From NCBI GenBank assembly GCA_016714165.1, contig JADJNU010000001.1:868001-932000 (forward strand): a stretch of DNA of 64,000 nucleotides, read 5' to 3'. The position numbers and the translations under genes were made by a program. Positions 1 through 9,618 of this stretch are shown here, one piece after another (positions within the stretch are counted from its first letter, which is position 1; the number at the start of each line of letters is the position of its first letter). The notes under the pieces were generated by a model. The model ran no database searches. It was given only the letters and a program-made list of their open reading frames with translations, and was not told the DNA's origin. Source of the DNA: Bdellovibrionales bacterium. Lineage in GTDB: Bacteria > Bdellovibrionota > Bdellovibrionia > Bdellovibrionales > UBA1609.

Positions 1-1254
1 AAAGGTCGTAATAAACCAAGGACTCCCGTCAAAATGAGTGTCTTCCGAATATCGCCCAAACAATACCCCCGGCAGAGGAAGGCCACTCACTGAATCAACT
101 CCATACTGATTCACATTGTAACGGTGCCTAAAGTCCTCTCTCAGCCTGTCAAACGTTGCACGCATCAAGGGATGACTGGGTGGATAAATAAAATCTTCTC
201 TCACCTGGGGTAAGTTCATCTCCCAGTACTTGTTCATCGCGATGGAAGTCATTATGACCTGCATATCCAGCCGGGATGCTTTATTTCTAACCGTGCTACC
301 GTCTGGAATCATATAGTATTTAGCCGGAATGAATTCAACACCAGCGCCTATAAAGCGCTCTTCGATCTTGCTGGCCAAATCAACCATGGCAGGTAACAAG
401 ATTGATGGATTAAGAGCCACTCGAGCATTCAAAGAAGGATCAAACATCTCAGCAGAAGAGTAGGCTGTGTGCAAACCCCTCAGCATTTCAACTGAAATCG
501 AAAAGTGCGCCTGTGCCTTTTCTTCCTCCCATCGCTCGACTGCAGGATTATCATAATGCTCGACCATGTAATCAATGTTAGGTTTCATCACCGTCAAAAT
601 GAGCTTTTGAAGCGGAATATCGACAATCCGCAATTCTCTCATAAGATGTAGAATTTCAGAAAGAGCGATGACCTGCAAAGGTGGCCCGTCATTCTGAGGA
701 TAACCCCATTCATTGGGATTGGGCTTACCATCGGGCATGACAAGAGCATGACCTAAATCGTATTTCCCATCCTTAAAATGAATGCTTTGGGCCCTTTCAC
801 AAAACTGCACATAGGCCTCCGCAAGGGCCATTTTGCGTTCTGCGGGAAGATAATCCAATTCTCCTTTGGCCATGATTCTAAATACTAACCGCATCGTGAT
901 TGCGGCATCGCGAATCCAATTTTTTCGATAGTCCTGCCATTCTTTTCGAACAGGATCCCATTCCCTGCTTGGGGCTGCCAGAACAGCTCCTGGAAGTCCT
1001 CTCTGATCTGCTGGACCGTCAAATAAAATCTGATTAGCGCCGACGATATTGTTCAAAATCTGATCCAGAGAGTAAGATAACTGCGCCTTCATATGACGAC
1101 TCAAACGATCTGAGTGTTTTGAAAGATCAACGCGTCCGCGAGACATGGGGGACTCTTCACTTGCTGTAGCCATCAAGGACAGATTGAGAAAAATATAGGG
1201 CACCATGAAGATAACACAAATAGAAAGCAGGCCTTGCCGACGCGATTTACCCAT
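1..1254 (-). CDS. Secreted GH15 glucoamylase, C-terminus beyond window
   Basis: The reading frame opens at ATG 1254 and is still open at base 1, so about 418 residues are visible and the C-terminal end is missing. Residues 1-32 form a signal peptide. The rest matches glycoside hydrolase family 15: an NWIRDAA segment (the family's W-x-RD substrate-binding element), WGYPQNDGPPLQ (the family's WGRPQNDGPA stretch), WEEEKAQAHF where the general-acid glutamate sits in fungal glucoamylases, and SPWFITT near the visible end. GH15 enzymes release glucose from the non-reducing ends of starch or related alpha-glucans. Export suggests action in the periplasm or outside the cell. Family assignment is secure by motifs; substrate (starch, dextran or trehalose) is not decided by the sequence. 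It is transcribed divergently from the ABC-F gene at 1572. Confidence 0.85.
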   Translation of the reverse strand, partial: MGKSRRQGLLSICVIFMVPYIFLNLSLMATASEESPMSRGRVDLSKHSDRLSRHMKAQLSYSLDQILNNIVGANQILFDGPADQRGLPGAVLAAPSREWDPVRKEWQDYRKNWIRDAAITMRLVFRIMAKGELDYLPAERKMALAEAYVQFCERAQSIHFKDGKYDLGHALVMPDGKPNPNEWGYPQNDGPPLQVIALSEILHLMRELRIVDIPLQKLILTVMKPNIDYMVEHYDNPAVERWEEEKAQAHFSISVEMLRGLHTAYSSAEMFDPSLNARVALNPSILLPAMVDLASKIEERFIGAGVEFIPAKYYMIPDGSTVRNKASRLDMQVIMTSIAMNKYWEMNLPQVREDFIYPPSHPLMRATFDRLREDFRHRYNVNQYGVDSVSGLPLPGVLFGRYSEDTHFDGSPWFITTF

Positions 1255-1571
1255 GGAAACCCCCAATTTTGCGTATGGTTGAACTAATCTTACGTAGATG
1301 GCCAACGAGGGCCACCACCGAGCGGCTACAGTGGTACCAACCGGGAGGCCAAAATGGAACTATTTTTATTTCTTCTCAGTAATTTTGGTGCGTAAAATCG
1401 CTCTGCACGTGTAAAATCGACGCGGCATTTAAATAAATTTACAAGAACTCACTTTCTGAAACCTGTTTCGACGACCAAAGTATCAATCAATAACGAGTGA
1501 TCAATCAGAAAAGAGACTAACTCCAATTCCTCGCATGATTTTATGGAAAAATTTGATATGGTGGGCGCTCT
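1255..1571. other. Divergent intergenic region with a structured minus-strand leader
   Basis: No gene is supported here. Read on the minus strand (leader of the glucoamylase gene), bases about 1355 to 1300 fold into a stem built from ACCAC/GTGGT with flanking GGCC/GGCC pairs. It could be a leader hairpin, but nothing links it to a known riboswitch. The A/T-rich part 1370-1560 is where promoters for both directions would be expected; I could not pick one with confidence. Confidence 0.3.
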
Positions 1572-3450
1572 ATGGCGGACGTTCTCTTACAGGTACACAA
1601 CGGATCCAAGGCCTTTGGTTCTCGAACTCTCTTTGAAAGAGCCAGTTTCGCGGTCAATGAAGGCGAGCATATCGGCGTGATAGGGCCTAACGGCGCTGGA
1701 AAAACCACTCTGTTTCGCTGTCTCACTCTCCAAGATCAATTAGACAGTGGCCAAATTATTCGCTCTCATTCTCTGCGACTTGGCTATTTGGCTCAAGAGG
1801 AATTCTTAGAGCCTGGTTTAACGGTTTCGCAGTACTGGGAAAACATCTGCCAAATGCCCATCTGGGATCTCAAGAGACTCGGACAAAAGATGGGTCTCAC
1901 CGATGGCCATCTCTCCTCTCCCATTTCTGCGCTCAGTGGTGGATATCGAATGAGGTGCAAACTCATTGGGCTTATCGGGCAACAGCCGAACCTACTTCTT
2001 CTTGATGAACCAACAAATTATTTGGATCTCGAATCTCTTCTTGTTTTAGAGGAATTTCTCCAAAGCTTTGATGGGGCTTTTTACTCATCTCACACGACAG
2101 AGAATTTTGCGGCGCACGACAGACCACACACTTGAGGTGGAGGCTGGAGATTTTACAAAGTTCAATGGACATATCGATGACTATTTTGAACAAAAAGCCC
2201 TTTTGAGAGAACAGCTTTCTAAGCAAGCCCTGTCTCAAGACGCTAAGCGCAAAACGATCCTTCAATTTGCCGCCCGATTCGGAGCTAAGGCAACCAAGGC
2301 CCGCCAAGTTCAGAGTCGGCTAAAGCGACTTGATAAAATGGATTCTATCGAACTCAAACCTATTTTGGTGGGGGCCAGTATTCCCATAGCCCCTCCATTT
2401 AGAACGGGCAAAACAGTTCTCTCTGCAGAAGATTTATCTATCGGCTACGGAGACCGAACTATATTATCGGGAATCGAACTCTCCCTTGAACGGGCAGATC
2501 ACGTCGGAATTGTCGGAGTCAACGGAGCCGGAAAAACAAGTTTATTAAAAGTTCTCGCCGGAGTTATGGCTCCCCTCCGGGGAACTCTGAAATCTGGCCA
2601 TGGAGTCACTGCAGGCTATTACGCCCAGCATGTCGCAGAGGAGCTCAATCCGACGGATACTGTTTATGAGGCTCTTATGCGAAAAGCCCATCCAGACATC
2701 CTGCCCCAGCAAGCAAGAGATTTGGCAGGGGTCCTCTTGTTTTCAGGAACTGATATTGAAAAGCCCATTAAGATTTTGTCGGGAGGCGAGAAGGCGCGCG
2801 TCGCACTCGGACAAATCCTCTTAAAGCGATCACCTTTGCTCATTCTGGACGAGCCTACCAATCACTTGGATTTCCACACTGTTGAGGCTCTCACTCAAGC
2901 CCTTCAAGCCTATGAAGGGGCGGTCGTCATCGTCAGTCATGATCGAAGCTTTATCAAACGTCTCGCTAAAAAAATTATCGAAATCAAAGATGGCAAGGCA
3001 TTGCTCTACCCGGGAACTTACGATGAATACGTTTGGAGTCAGAGGCAAGGAATTCTCTCGCTGTCTTCTCATCCATCAAAGTCAACGATGGACCCAGGGC
3101 TTGCCGATAAAGCCTCGGCAAACAAGCCGTATTCAACCAACCACATGCCAGAGCACTCCCTGGGTCACTCCTCCAAGCCTAAAGAACAGAAGAAGCTCCT
3201 TGAAAAAGAAATTTCTGCCTTCGAAAAGGAGATTTCTCTTCTTCAAAGAAAAATATCCTCAGACGAAAAGCGCTGCATTGAACTGACCGAAAGTTTACAC
3301 ACTTCATCGGGACCAGAGGCCCAAACTAAGATGATAGAGTTAAGTGATCTCGGTGCTCAAATGTCGAGCCTCGAAGAAAAATGGTTTTCGCTCATTGGCC
3401 AACTGGAGCAAGCAAAAGAAGATTTGGCCAAACTTCTCCGACGACCTTGA
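1572..3450 (+). CDS. ABC-F family ATPase (YheS/YdiF-like), frame broken by two single-base losses
   Basis: Two ABC cassettes in tandem without membrane segments define ABC-F proteins, which act on ribosomes in translation. First cassette: Walker A GPNGAGKTT, signature LSGGYRMR, Walker B LLLLDEPTNYLD. Second cassette: GVNGAGKTS, LSGGEKARVALG, LLILDEPTNHLDF. The linker ARFGAKATKARQVQSRLK is typical of the YheS-like branch, and the last 90 residues are coiled coil. The frame is open from 1572 to about 2080, then switches: restoring one T in the run at 2078-2082 and one in the run at 2105-2108 gives FLLISHDREFLRRTT, the expected H-loop region. Both lost bases lie within 30 nt, so either two real mutations or sequencing errors. 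If the shifts are real the gene is dead after residue 170. Confidence 0.8.
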
Positions 3451-3485
3451 AAGAGCTCGCGATCTGAAAACAAGGCCCAAACTTT

Positions 3486-3515
3486 TTCACAATAGAAGAA
3501 ATTATCTGGTAATAT
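3486..3515 (+). promoter_or_regulatory. Candidate sigma70-type promoter for ppa
   Basis: TTCACA at 3486-3491 (five of six bases of the -35 consensus), 18-nt spacer, then TAATAT at 3510-3515 preceded by TGG, an extended -10 arrangement. It lies about 55 nt ahead of the pyrophosphatase start. Sequence match only. Confidence 0.4.
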
Positions 3516-3570
3516 GACGCATAGAATGAGCAAATTAACTCTTGAAAACAAGAGAAGATAAGGTGGTCTT

Positions 3571-4101
3571 ATGCATCCTTGGCACGACGTAGCCGTCGGA
3601 GAAGACTCTCCGCTTTTTGTAAACGCGATCATAGAAATCCCGAAGGGCTCTAAGGCCAAATACGAACTCGATAAAAGTAGTGGTCTGATCAAGATGGATC
3701 GAATCCTCTTCAGCTCCGTTCAATATCCGGCAAACTATGGTTTTATTCCGCAGAGCTACTGCGAAGACAATGACCCTCTGGATATCCTTGTTTTAGGACA
3801 GGAGGCGGCAGTCCCTCTGTGTATTATGCGAGCAAAGCCAATTGGAGTCATGAAAATGCTGGACCAGGGCGAAGCCGATGACAAAATCATCTCGGTTCAT
3901 GCCGACGATCCTGAATATACTCAAATAAATTCTATCAGCGACCTGCCCCCGCACAGAATCAGAGAAATTAGACGTTTTTTTGAGGACTACAAAGCGCTGG
4001 AAAATAAAATCGTTAAAGTAGAAGAATTCTTTGATTGCGCCGAGGCTCATCGAGTTATTGAAGCCGCAATCTCTCTATATAAGAATACCGATTTAAAATA
4101 A
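3571..4101 (+). CDS. ppa: Inorganic pyrophosphatase, family I
   Basis: This 176-residue protein hydrolyses pyrophosphate to two phosphates in the cytoplasm, pulling biosynthetic reactions forward. The family I signature is intact as EDNDPLDILVL (the D-x-D-P-x-D metal-binding aspartates), with the upstream YPANYGFIP segment and the downstream DDKIISV lysine region also in place. Length equals the usual 170-180 residues of bacterial family I enzymes. An AGGTGG ribosome-binding site sits 8 nt ahead of the ATG. It stands alone between the ABC-F gene and the protease leader, with its own candidate promoter at 3486. Assignment is secure. Confidence 0.95.
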   Translation: MHPWHDVAVGEDSPLFVNAIIEIPKGSKAKYELDKSSGLIKMDRILFSSVQYPANYGFIPQSYCEDNDPLDILVLGQEAAVPLCIMRAKPIGVMKMLDQGEADDKIISVHADDPEYTQINSISDLPPHRIREIRRFFEDYKALENKIVKVEEFFDCAEAHRVIEAAISLYKNTDLK

Positions 4102-4186
4102 ACTAAGGTTATTTTTCTGTGTCCCACCGCACTTCAGGTTAGTACCCTGAATAAAAACATTCACGGGACCCAACCAAGACAGCAAG

Positions 4187-4291
4187 GTCTCCGGAGGCAG
4201 TCGTCACGACTTTCTCCGAATTTAGCGGGAGACAAGATGAGCTTTCTCATTTGAGGACCATTTTGAGACGAGTGTCAGAGAAAAACTGACA
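4187..4291 (+). promoter_or_regulatory. Structured leader RNA (element A) ahead of the astacin-type protease gene
   Basis: Within the 300-nt gap 4102-4401 the plus strand folds into a nested hairpin: GTCTC 4187-4191 with GAGAC 4229-4233, CGGAG 4192-4196 with CTCCG 4214-4218, and AGTCG 4199-4203 with CGACT 4207-4211 closing a TCA loop. Two smaller hairpins follow, ATGAG/CTCAT near 4236-4250 and TGTCAG 4273-4278 with CTGACA 4286-4291. The core resembles element B at 11224-11289 in both sequence and pairing. I see no poly-U terminator. It may be a riboswitch-like leader, a protein-binding site or a small RNA; the ligand is unknown. Confidence 0.45.
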
Positions 4292-4401
4292 GGTGTATGA
4301 ATTCAAGACAGTCGCACAAAGCTAACTGCCTGATCACAAAGGAACGCGAGCTGTTCGAAAAATTGCACATCCACCCATTGATCAATCACTGGAGGGGTGT
4401 A

Positions 4402-6708
4402 ATGAACAAAATTGGCAAATCCTATTACAAAATCGTCGCAATCGCGATAAGTGCTCTATTTCTGACTTTGATTGGTAACCATTGTGGAAAGTTTAGCACC
4501 GAGGATTTGCGTCTTTCTGAAGATGGATCCCGCGGCTTTGTTACGGCAAGGTTCTTCCAGGACGATCAAGTCTACGAAAAGGATTTGGCCTTTAGAAATC
4601 TTAACGGCTACGCTCTTTTTGAAGACGATATTGTTTTGGGAAAAATTGCCGAACTCAGCACTAAACCCCTTAACTTTGTTCTACCTTCTGCTAAAACGGG
4701 AGCTCTTGATTTTGATGAATTCAGCGGAATACAGTCCTTTGCCTTTGCCATTCAAGGCGGGCGACTTTGGACAAAAGGAATCGTGCCCTATGTGATTACA
4801 TCGGCTGTTTCGGGCGCCGCTGGAAGCGTCAAATCGGCGATGGAGGCGATCACAGGCAACACAGGTATTAAGTTCGTCGAGCGCACCAATGAGGCCGATT
4901 ACCTGGAATTCGTAAAGTCAGATCAGGCCAACACCTGTGGATCATACGTAGGCCGGCAAGGTGGAGCGCAGCAAGTATTTGTCCAGGCCGGTGGCTGCGG
5001 GTTGGCAGCTGACGTACACGAGATACTTCACGCTTTAGGTTTGTGGCACGAACAATCGCGAACGGACCGCGACACTTATATCGAAATTCTATACGAAAAT
5101 ATTGTAGAAGAGTATAAAGATCAGTTTGATATTCTACCTGGTGTTATTCTTGGAGCCTACGATTTCAATTCGATCATGCATTATGGAGTGACGTTTTTCT
5201 CCAAAAACGGCAAGGATACCATCCGAAGTCGCAACGGCGAAAAAATTCAACGAGTGCTCCCTATGAGCGGACTCGATGCTTCCGGAGTTCAAGAGCTCTA
5301 TCGGTCTGAGCTGAGCGGAGGAGGAGGAGGAGGAGGAGGCCAATGTGATCCTGCGACTAAAGGGGGCAGCTGCAATATTGCCAACGGTTCGGGACAGTTG
5401 GAAGGACAAACATGTAACACAACAAATCAACAGTGGACAGGTGGGATCTGCCGCGTGAAATCATGCAATAGCGGATTTCAACCTGATACAGCACGAACGG
5501 CGTGTGTTACAGCTGGAAGCAATAACGAGGCACCTCGTGGAAACGTTGATCGCATTCTCGACGGTGGAATTCTAGCTGGATGGGCCTATGATCCAAACGA
5601 TGCGAATGTCAGCATCGCCATACACTACTACATCGATGGTGCACTTGCTGGAGACAATATCGCCAACAAAGTGCGTACAGACGTCAACGACATCGTAAAA
5701 ATTCCGGGAAACCATGGCTTTGAATTTAGAATCCCTGATAGCTATCGAAATGGTCAGTCCCACACAATCAGAGCCTACGGAATAGATCTTCAGGGGCAAA
5801 TCAATCCTGAGCTCGGTGCAAAAACCTTCACGCTCGGGACTCAGGTGAAGCCTGTGAGTGCCTCCTTCACCACTACGGGCGGTCGTTTGAAAATTTCCGT
5901 TCTCAATGCCGGCCCACGGGGAGAAGTAAAAGTTGATGGCACCATTGATTGGACCAGATTTCTGCCAGAGAAATGGAGCTCCGACGGCAATAACTATTAC
6001 TTGGATCAACCTCTGAGCAATTACCCTGCAGGATCCGTTTATGTGTTCCACTTTAGAAATCCCGACGTGGCCGGAGAAGCCAGTCTCACAATCAAAATCC
6101 CAGATCTAGAAGGCACTGTTCAAAAAAATCAGGCTCCGGTCGGAAACGTAGATGGCTTTTTTGGGGATGGAATCTTGTTTGGATGGGCCTATGATCCAAA
6201 TGATGCCAACGTCAGCATCGCCATACACTACTACATCGATGGTGCAATTGTGGGAGACAATATCGCCAACAAAAGTCGCACCGACGTCAACGATGCATTA
6301 AAAATTCCCGGAAGCCATGGCTTTGAATTTAGAATCCCTGATAGCTATCGAAATGGTCTACCCCACACAATCAGAGCCTACGGAATAGATCTTCAGGGGC
6401 AATCCAATCCTGACCTCGGTGCAAAAACCTTCACGCTCGGGACTCAGGTGAAGCCTGTGAGTGCCTCCTTCAGCACATCGGGCGGTCGTTTGAAAATTTT
6501 CGTTCTCAATGCCGGCCCACGGGGAGAAGTAAAAGTCGATGGTTCTTTTGATTGGACCAAATTCCTGCCAGAAAAATGGAGCTCCGACGGCAATAACTAT
6601 TACTTGGATCAACCTCTCAGCAATTACCCTGCAGGATCCGTTTATGTGTTCCACTTTAGAAATCCTGACGTGGCTGGAGAAGCTGCTATTACGGTAAGAA
6701 TTCCTTAG
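4402..6708 (+). CDS. Exported astacin-like zinc metalloprotease with duplicated C-terminal module
   Basis: The chosen start is ATG 4402, 8 nt after GGAGGGG; an in-frame ATG at 4297 would place a long charged stretch before the signal sequence. The 768-residue product begins with a hydrophobic export signal ending near a cysteine (possibly lipid-anchored, but the box is poor). Residues 206-216 read HEILHALGLWH followed by EQ and RTDRD, and SIMHYG lies at 257-262: the zinc site and Met-turn of peptidase family M12A. An eight-glycine linker coded by GGA/GGC repeats (about 5317-5340) leads to a small cysteine-rich part, then two near-identical units of about 200 residues (380-580, 581-768) that look like beta-sandwich substrate- or surface-binding modules. 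It probably degrades proteins outside the cell. The family call is firm; the target is unknown. Confidence 0.85.
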   Translation: MNKIGKSYYKIVAIAISALFLTLIGNHCGKFSTEDLRLSEDGSRGFVTARFFQDDQVYEKDLAFRNLNGYALFEDDIVLGKIAELSTKPLNFVLPSAKTGALDFDEFSGIQSFAFAIQGGRLWTKGIVPYVITSAVSGAAGSVKSAMEAITGNTGIKFVERTNEADYLEFVKSDQANTCGSYVGRQGGAQQVFVQAGGCGLAADVHEILHALGLWHEQSRTDRDTYIEILYENIVEEYKDQFDILPGVILGAYDFNSIMHYGVTFFSKNGKDTIRSRNGEKIQRVLPMSGLDASGVQELYRSELSGGGGGGGGQCDPATKGGSCNIANGSGQLEGQTCNTTNQQWTGGICRVKSCNSGFQPDTARTACVTAGSNNEAPRGNVDRILDGGILAGWAYDPNDANVSIAIHYYIDGALAGDNIANKVRTDVNDIVKIPGNHGFEFRIPDSYRNGQSHTIRAYGIDLQGQINPELGAKTFTLGTQVKPVSASFTTTGGRLKISVLNAGPRGEVKVDGTIDWTRFLPEKWSSDGNNYYLDQPLSNYPAGSVYVFHFRNPDVAGEASLTIKIPDLEGTVQKNQAPVGNVDGFFGDGILFGWAYDPNDANVSIAIHYYIDGAIVGDNIANKSRTDVNDALKIPGSHGFEFRIPDSYRNGLPHTIRAYGIDLQGQSNPDLGAKTFTLGTQVKPVSASFSTSGGRLKIFVLNAGPRGEVKVDGSFDWTKFLPEKWSSDGNNYYLDQPLSNYPAGSVYVFHFRNPDVAGEAAITVRIP
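5539..6708 (+). repeat. Tandem direct repeat, 603-nt unit, two copies
   Basis: Copy 1 spans 5539-6141 and copy 2 spans 6142-6708; both begin GGAAACGT and share long identical stretches at the DNA level, for example around GGCCTATGATCCAAA and TACTACATCGATGGTGCA. The unit encodes about 201 residues of the protease C-terminus. Near identity at silent positions points to a recent duplication or ongoing conversion. Confidence 0.9.
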
Positions 6709-6727
6709 TCTGGATGCGATTGCTTGC

Positions 6728-7906
6728 TTATTCATTTTCATCTGAAAGAAATTCCTGGCACCCGTCCAGGAATTTTCTCAAAACCACTTTTTCAATTTTC
6801 TCAACACCTGAGCCTTTTTTACTGACGATCCACATCTTGATTTTACCAGTGGGCCATTCCATTATGAGATAGAATGTTTTTGTAAGCTGATCTCTTCCTC
6901 CAAAATACATGTTTCCGACATACACCATGCTCTCATGATCAACAAAACCAAGATTCCTATTCCCTCTTTTCAGACGCTCTTCATTGTAATAGGCTTTATA
7001 AGTACTGTAAAACTCTCCCGCCGCCTTCAGTGGTCTGAGCTCGATATCTTGAATGCTTCCACCAGCCAAGCCAATCCCTGCTTTCAGCTCCATCTCGCCA
7101 TTTCGATCTCTGGCGATCTCCTTTACGTGTAAGACCAATCGAATTTGATCTCTTCCAGAATTAACTAAATATTCGTTAACGTAACTCGACAAAGCGCTAT
7201 CCGAAAAGCTAGCCACCTGATGGTTCACCACGAGGCGCTCCTCCGGAGATCCTTGAGGCTTATCAAAGGGCCTTGGAGTTTTTGAAAATTCAAGTTTTCC
7301 GCTTTCAAATTTCTCATTGCCCATTCCAGATCGGCTCACCACCCACAGATTGATGTCACTGGAAGGCCAGTCCACGAACAAAAAATACTCCTTTGTGATC
7401 TTGTTCTTTCCTCCAAAGTAATGGCTGCCCACCATCACGCTATCCTGGGAAATCTGAAGGTCCTTTTTTTTTTGCCCTCTCCTTTTTCTGTTATATTCTT
7501 GAAGGCTTTGATCCAGGACTTCTCGGTAGTGATGCCTCTCACTTCCACCTCCAGTCAAGGCCTTCAGAGTGATTGGAAAGGCTCTATGCCCAACTTGTCT
7601 GAGACTGCTGGTGATCTCTACTTCACCATTTCTATCATTTGCTACTTGTCTGATCTCCAGCTCCCATCTCATACGGGCTGGATCACGAGCGTAAAGGATG
7701 CTCCCTGCACGTGCTGACAGGGTTTGAAAGGCGAAGGCCCTGACTTCCTTGGCGCTGAATTCTCTCACAGACGGCCTGTCAAAATTATCTGAATGATCTG
7801 AAGAAAGATCCAAAGGGGAATCTGCAGAGCAGATCTGAGTAGCCGTAAACAAAAATACAAAGGGCCACAAGAACACATTCCATAAAAATGACCCACTCAA
7901 GCTCAT
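6728..7906 (-). CDS. Exported protein of unknown function with two internal repeats
   Basis: I do not recognise this 392-residue protein. A signal peptide is clear (start at ATG 7906, ending near CSADS). The body has two copies of a unit of about 150 residues: the first holds NDRNGEVEI, VMVGSHYFGGKNKITKEYF and INLWVVSRSGMG; the second holds RDRNGEMEL, MVYVGNMYFGGRDQLTKTFY and IKMWIVSKKGSG. The repeats are clearly related but diverged, so the duplication is old. No catalytic motif is visible. It is convergent with the protease gene, 19 nt away. It may be a binding or structural protein of the periplasm; that is inference. Confidence 0.7.
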   Translation of the reverse strand: MSLSGSFLWNVFLWPFVFLFTATQICSADSPLDLSSDHSDNFDRPSVREFSAKEVRAFAFQTLSARAGSILYARDPARMRWELEIRQVANDRNGEVEITSSLRQVGHRAFPITLKALTGGGSERHHYREVLDQSLQEYNRKRRGQKKKDLQISQDSVMVGSHYFGGKNKITKEYFLFVDWPSSDINLWVVSRSGMGNEKFESGKLEFSKTPRPFDKPQGSPEERLVVNHQVASFSDSALSSYVNEYLVNSGRDQIRLVLHVKEIARDRNGEMELKAGIGLAGGSIQDIELRPLKAAGEFYSTYKAYYNEERLKRGNRNLGFVDHESMVYVGNMYFGGRDQLTKTFYLIMEWPTGKIKMWIVSKKGSGVEKIEKVVLRKFLDGCQEFLSDENE

Positions 7907-7978
7907 TATTCTTCCCAACAAAAGCGCCTCAAAGCATTTTATTGGTCGATCGAATGCACTTTCTGGGCCAAAGACTAT

Positions 7979-8633
7979 CTAACAAGCATCCATTGAAAAT
8001 TGAGACTCAATCCAATGCAAAGGACTTTTAAACGCGTTGACGAGATAACGGGCTCTTTGATCATAATAAGAATCTGAAGAAGCTCCGGCTTCCAAATACT
8101 CAATGAGTAAAAAACCAGCCTTTTAAATGAGTTCCTTTCCCTTCTCTTTAAAAGAGCCATGAAAGACCGAAGTGATTAAAACATCGGAGGAAAAGGGGTT
8201 GAAATACTTCTCGATGGTTGGCATAAATGGTCTCTTTATCATCAAACCTCGCATGTACCTCCACTCCTTAAATCCGGAAAAAAGAGATTCAATATTGAAA
8301 AAATTCCCCAATTCATATTTTTCAAACCCTTCTCATCGAAGACTGAAGAGATATTTGTTCCAAATTTAGGCCCCGAAGATGGACCTCCCATATAAATTGC
8401 CTCATGACCTCTTTTCTTGATGAGTTGACCTAAGAGGGGTGTCAGCAAAAAATTTCGATCCAGCACGCATGTTTCATGCGCAGGTATGTGGCAATCATAG
8501 CCTTTGCTTGCTGATCAAAACTTTCGGAGAATAGCAAGAAACCTAGTTCGTAGGCCTCTTGAACAGAAAGAGCTTCGCCCGAAAACACTCTCTCAGCCCC
8601 CTCATTTCTGATTGATGCGGGTATTGCATTCAA
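7979..8633 (-). pseudogene. Broken gene of unknown function
   Basis: On the minus strand three open pieces follow each other in different frames and read as one protein: 8633 to about 8465 (starting MNAIPASIRNEG), about 8465 to 8340, and about 8340 to 7979. One missing base near 8465 and one in an A-run near 8325 would join the first parts; a TAA at about 8124-8126 still interrupts before a coding-like tail containing YLEAGASSDSYYDQRARY. Because three lesions are needed, this may be a true pseudogene; sequencing error could explain some. I do not recognise the family. Confidence 0.4.
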
Positions 8634-8672
8634 TTACGCCCCTAAGAATACAATCAAAAGAGATGTGCGCAA

Positions 8673-9194
8673 TCAAAAATAATAACGCAATCCAATCGAA
8701 ATATCGGGTTCGCCCTTAGTGATCTGTGTGACATATTGAGTGTAGGAAAGCTGTCCCACTAACTCCAAGGCAAGAAAATCAAATGATTTTGTCAGTCCAC
8801 CAACTAACCGAGGACCTACCAGGTATTCTTCCTCTAGATCCGGGTCGTTTTCAGTCCTAAAACCAACTCCGCCTCCCCAAAACCAACCAAATTCAAGGCT
8901 CATAACTTCGAGTGAACTAGGATGAATCCACAGATAATCCGCCCAAGTACGAATATTTTGTACTCCCTTCATCTCCATAGCCACGGCTGCTTCTATTGTA
9001 TTCACTGATGACCATGCATAGGAAGCCGACACACCTAGGCTTGTGCCCAAAGTTGCTCCAAATCCTATGTCGCCCTTTTCTTTAGAATACTGGTAACGAC
9101 TCTCATACTCGGCGAGCGCCGACAATGTCGCTACAGATACAATAAGAGTGCAGACTGCCTTTATTATCGCTATTTTTCTTATCCCTGAATACAT
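8673..9194 (-). CDS. Small outer-membrane beta-barrel protein
   Basis: This 173-residue protein has an N-terminal signal peptide (residues 1-28, ending SALA), then alternating aromatic and glycine-rich strands such as GDIGFGATLGTSLGVSASYAW and a C-terminal strand ending ISIGLRYYF. A terminal phenylalanine after an amphipathic strand is the usual recognition signal for the BAM machinery. The size suits an eight-stranded barrel. No enzymatic motif is seen. Ribosome-binding site AAAAGGAG precedes the ATG. Function is unknown; a surface or porin-like role is inference. Confidence 0.7.
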   Translation of the reverse strand: MYSGIRKIAIIKAVCTLIVSVATLSALAEYESRYQYSKEKGDIGFGATLGTSLGVSASYAWSSVNTIEAAVAMEMKGVQNIRTWADYLWIHPSSLEVMSLEFGWFWGGGVGFRTENDPDLEEEYLVGPRLVGGLTKSFDFLALELVGQLSYTQYVTQITKGEPDISIGLRYYF

Positions 9195-9618
9195 TTAAAA
9201 CTCCTTTTCAATTGGTAACAATCCAAGACAGTCAACAGCAAGAGTCATTCCCAACACAGACGATGCCCTACAGCAAAGGGATTGGCGCTTAAGAAAGTCG
9301 CGCCTATATTTTTTGCCAAATGCGTGCCCATTATCGCCAAGCCTCTGGCATTTGGATTTTCTGCCAAATCTGATCCAAATATCTAAACCATATTTGAGAC
9401 CTGATGAAAGACGTCTTGGATCTCGTCCCTATCTGAGATCACCTTGAGCCCTTTCCTTTTTTCATTAAACAATCAAAGCTCATAATTTCAATTCAACTTC
9501 TGATCCTTTCTTGGTAATAGCAGCAGTCCTTCCCTCATACAGAAGCTATATCCGTAACCCAAAGACTCTCATTCACACCATGAATTCGAGTCCAACAACA
9601 TAAATTGGTGAGACACAG
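9195..9618. other. Intergenic region with three perfect inverted repeats
   Basis: No gene is supported in these 424 bases between divergent genes. Three hairpins can be drawn: CCAAATGC 9316-9323 with GCATTTGG 9348-9355; GATCTC 9419-9424 with GAGATC 9435-9440; and GACTC-ATTC at 9564-9574 with GAAT-GAGTC at 9582-9592 (a TC/TC internal loop between the two stems). The last lies just ahead of the exported nucleotidyltransferase gene. None carries a T-run, so they are not standard terminators. Confidence 0.35.

Noticed and set aside
4150..4233. c-di-GMP-I (GEMM) riboswitch for element A
   Set aside because: CTCCG and TAGCGGG resemble its 3' half, but the GGGCAAACC/GNRA hairpin and GACGCAAAGC core are absent.
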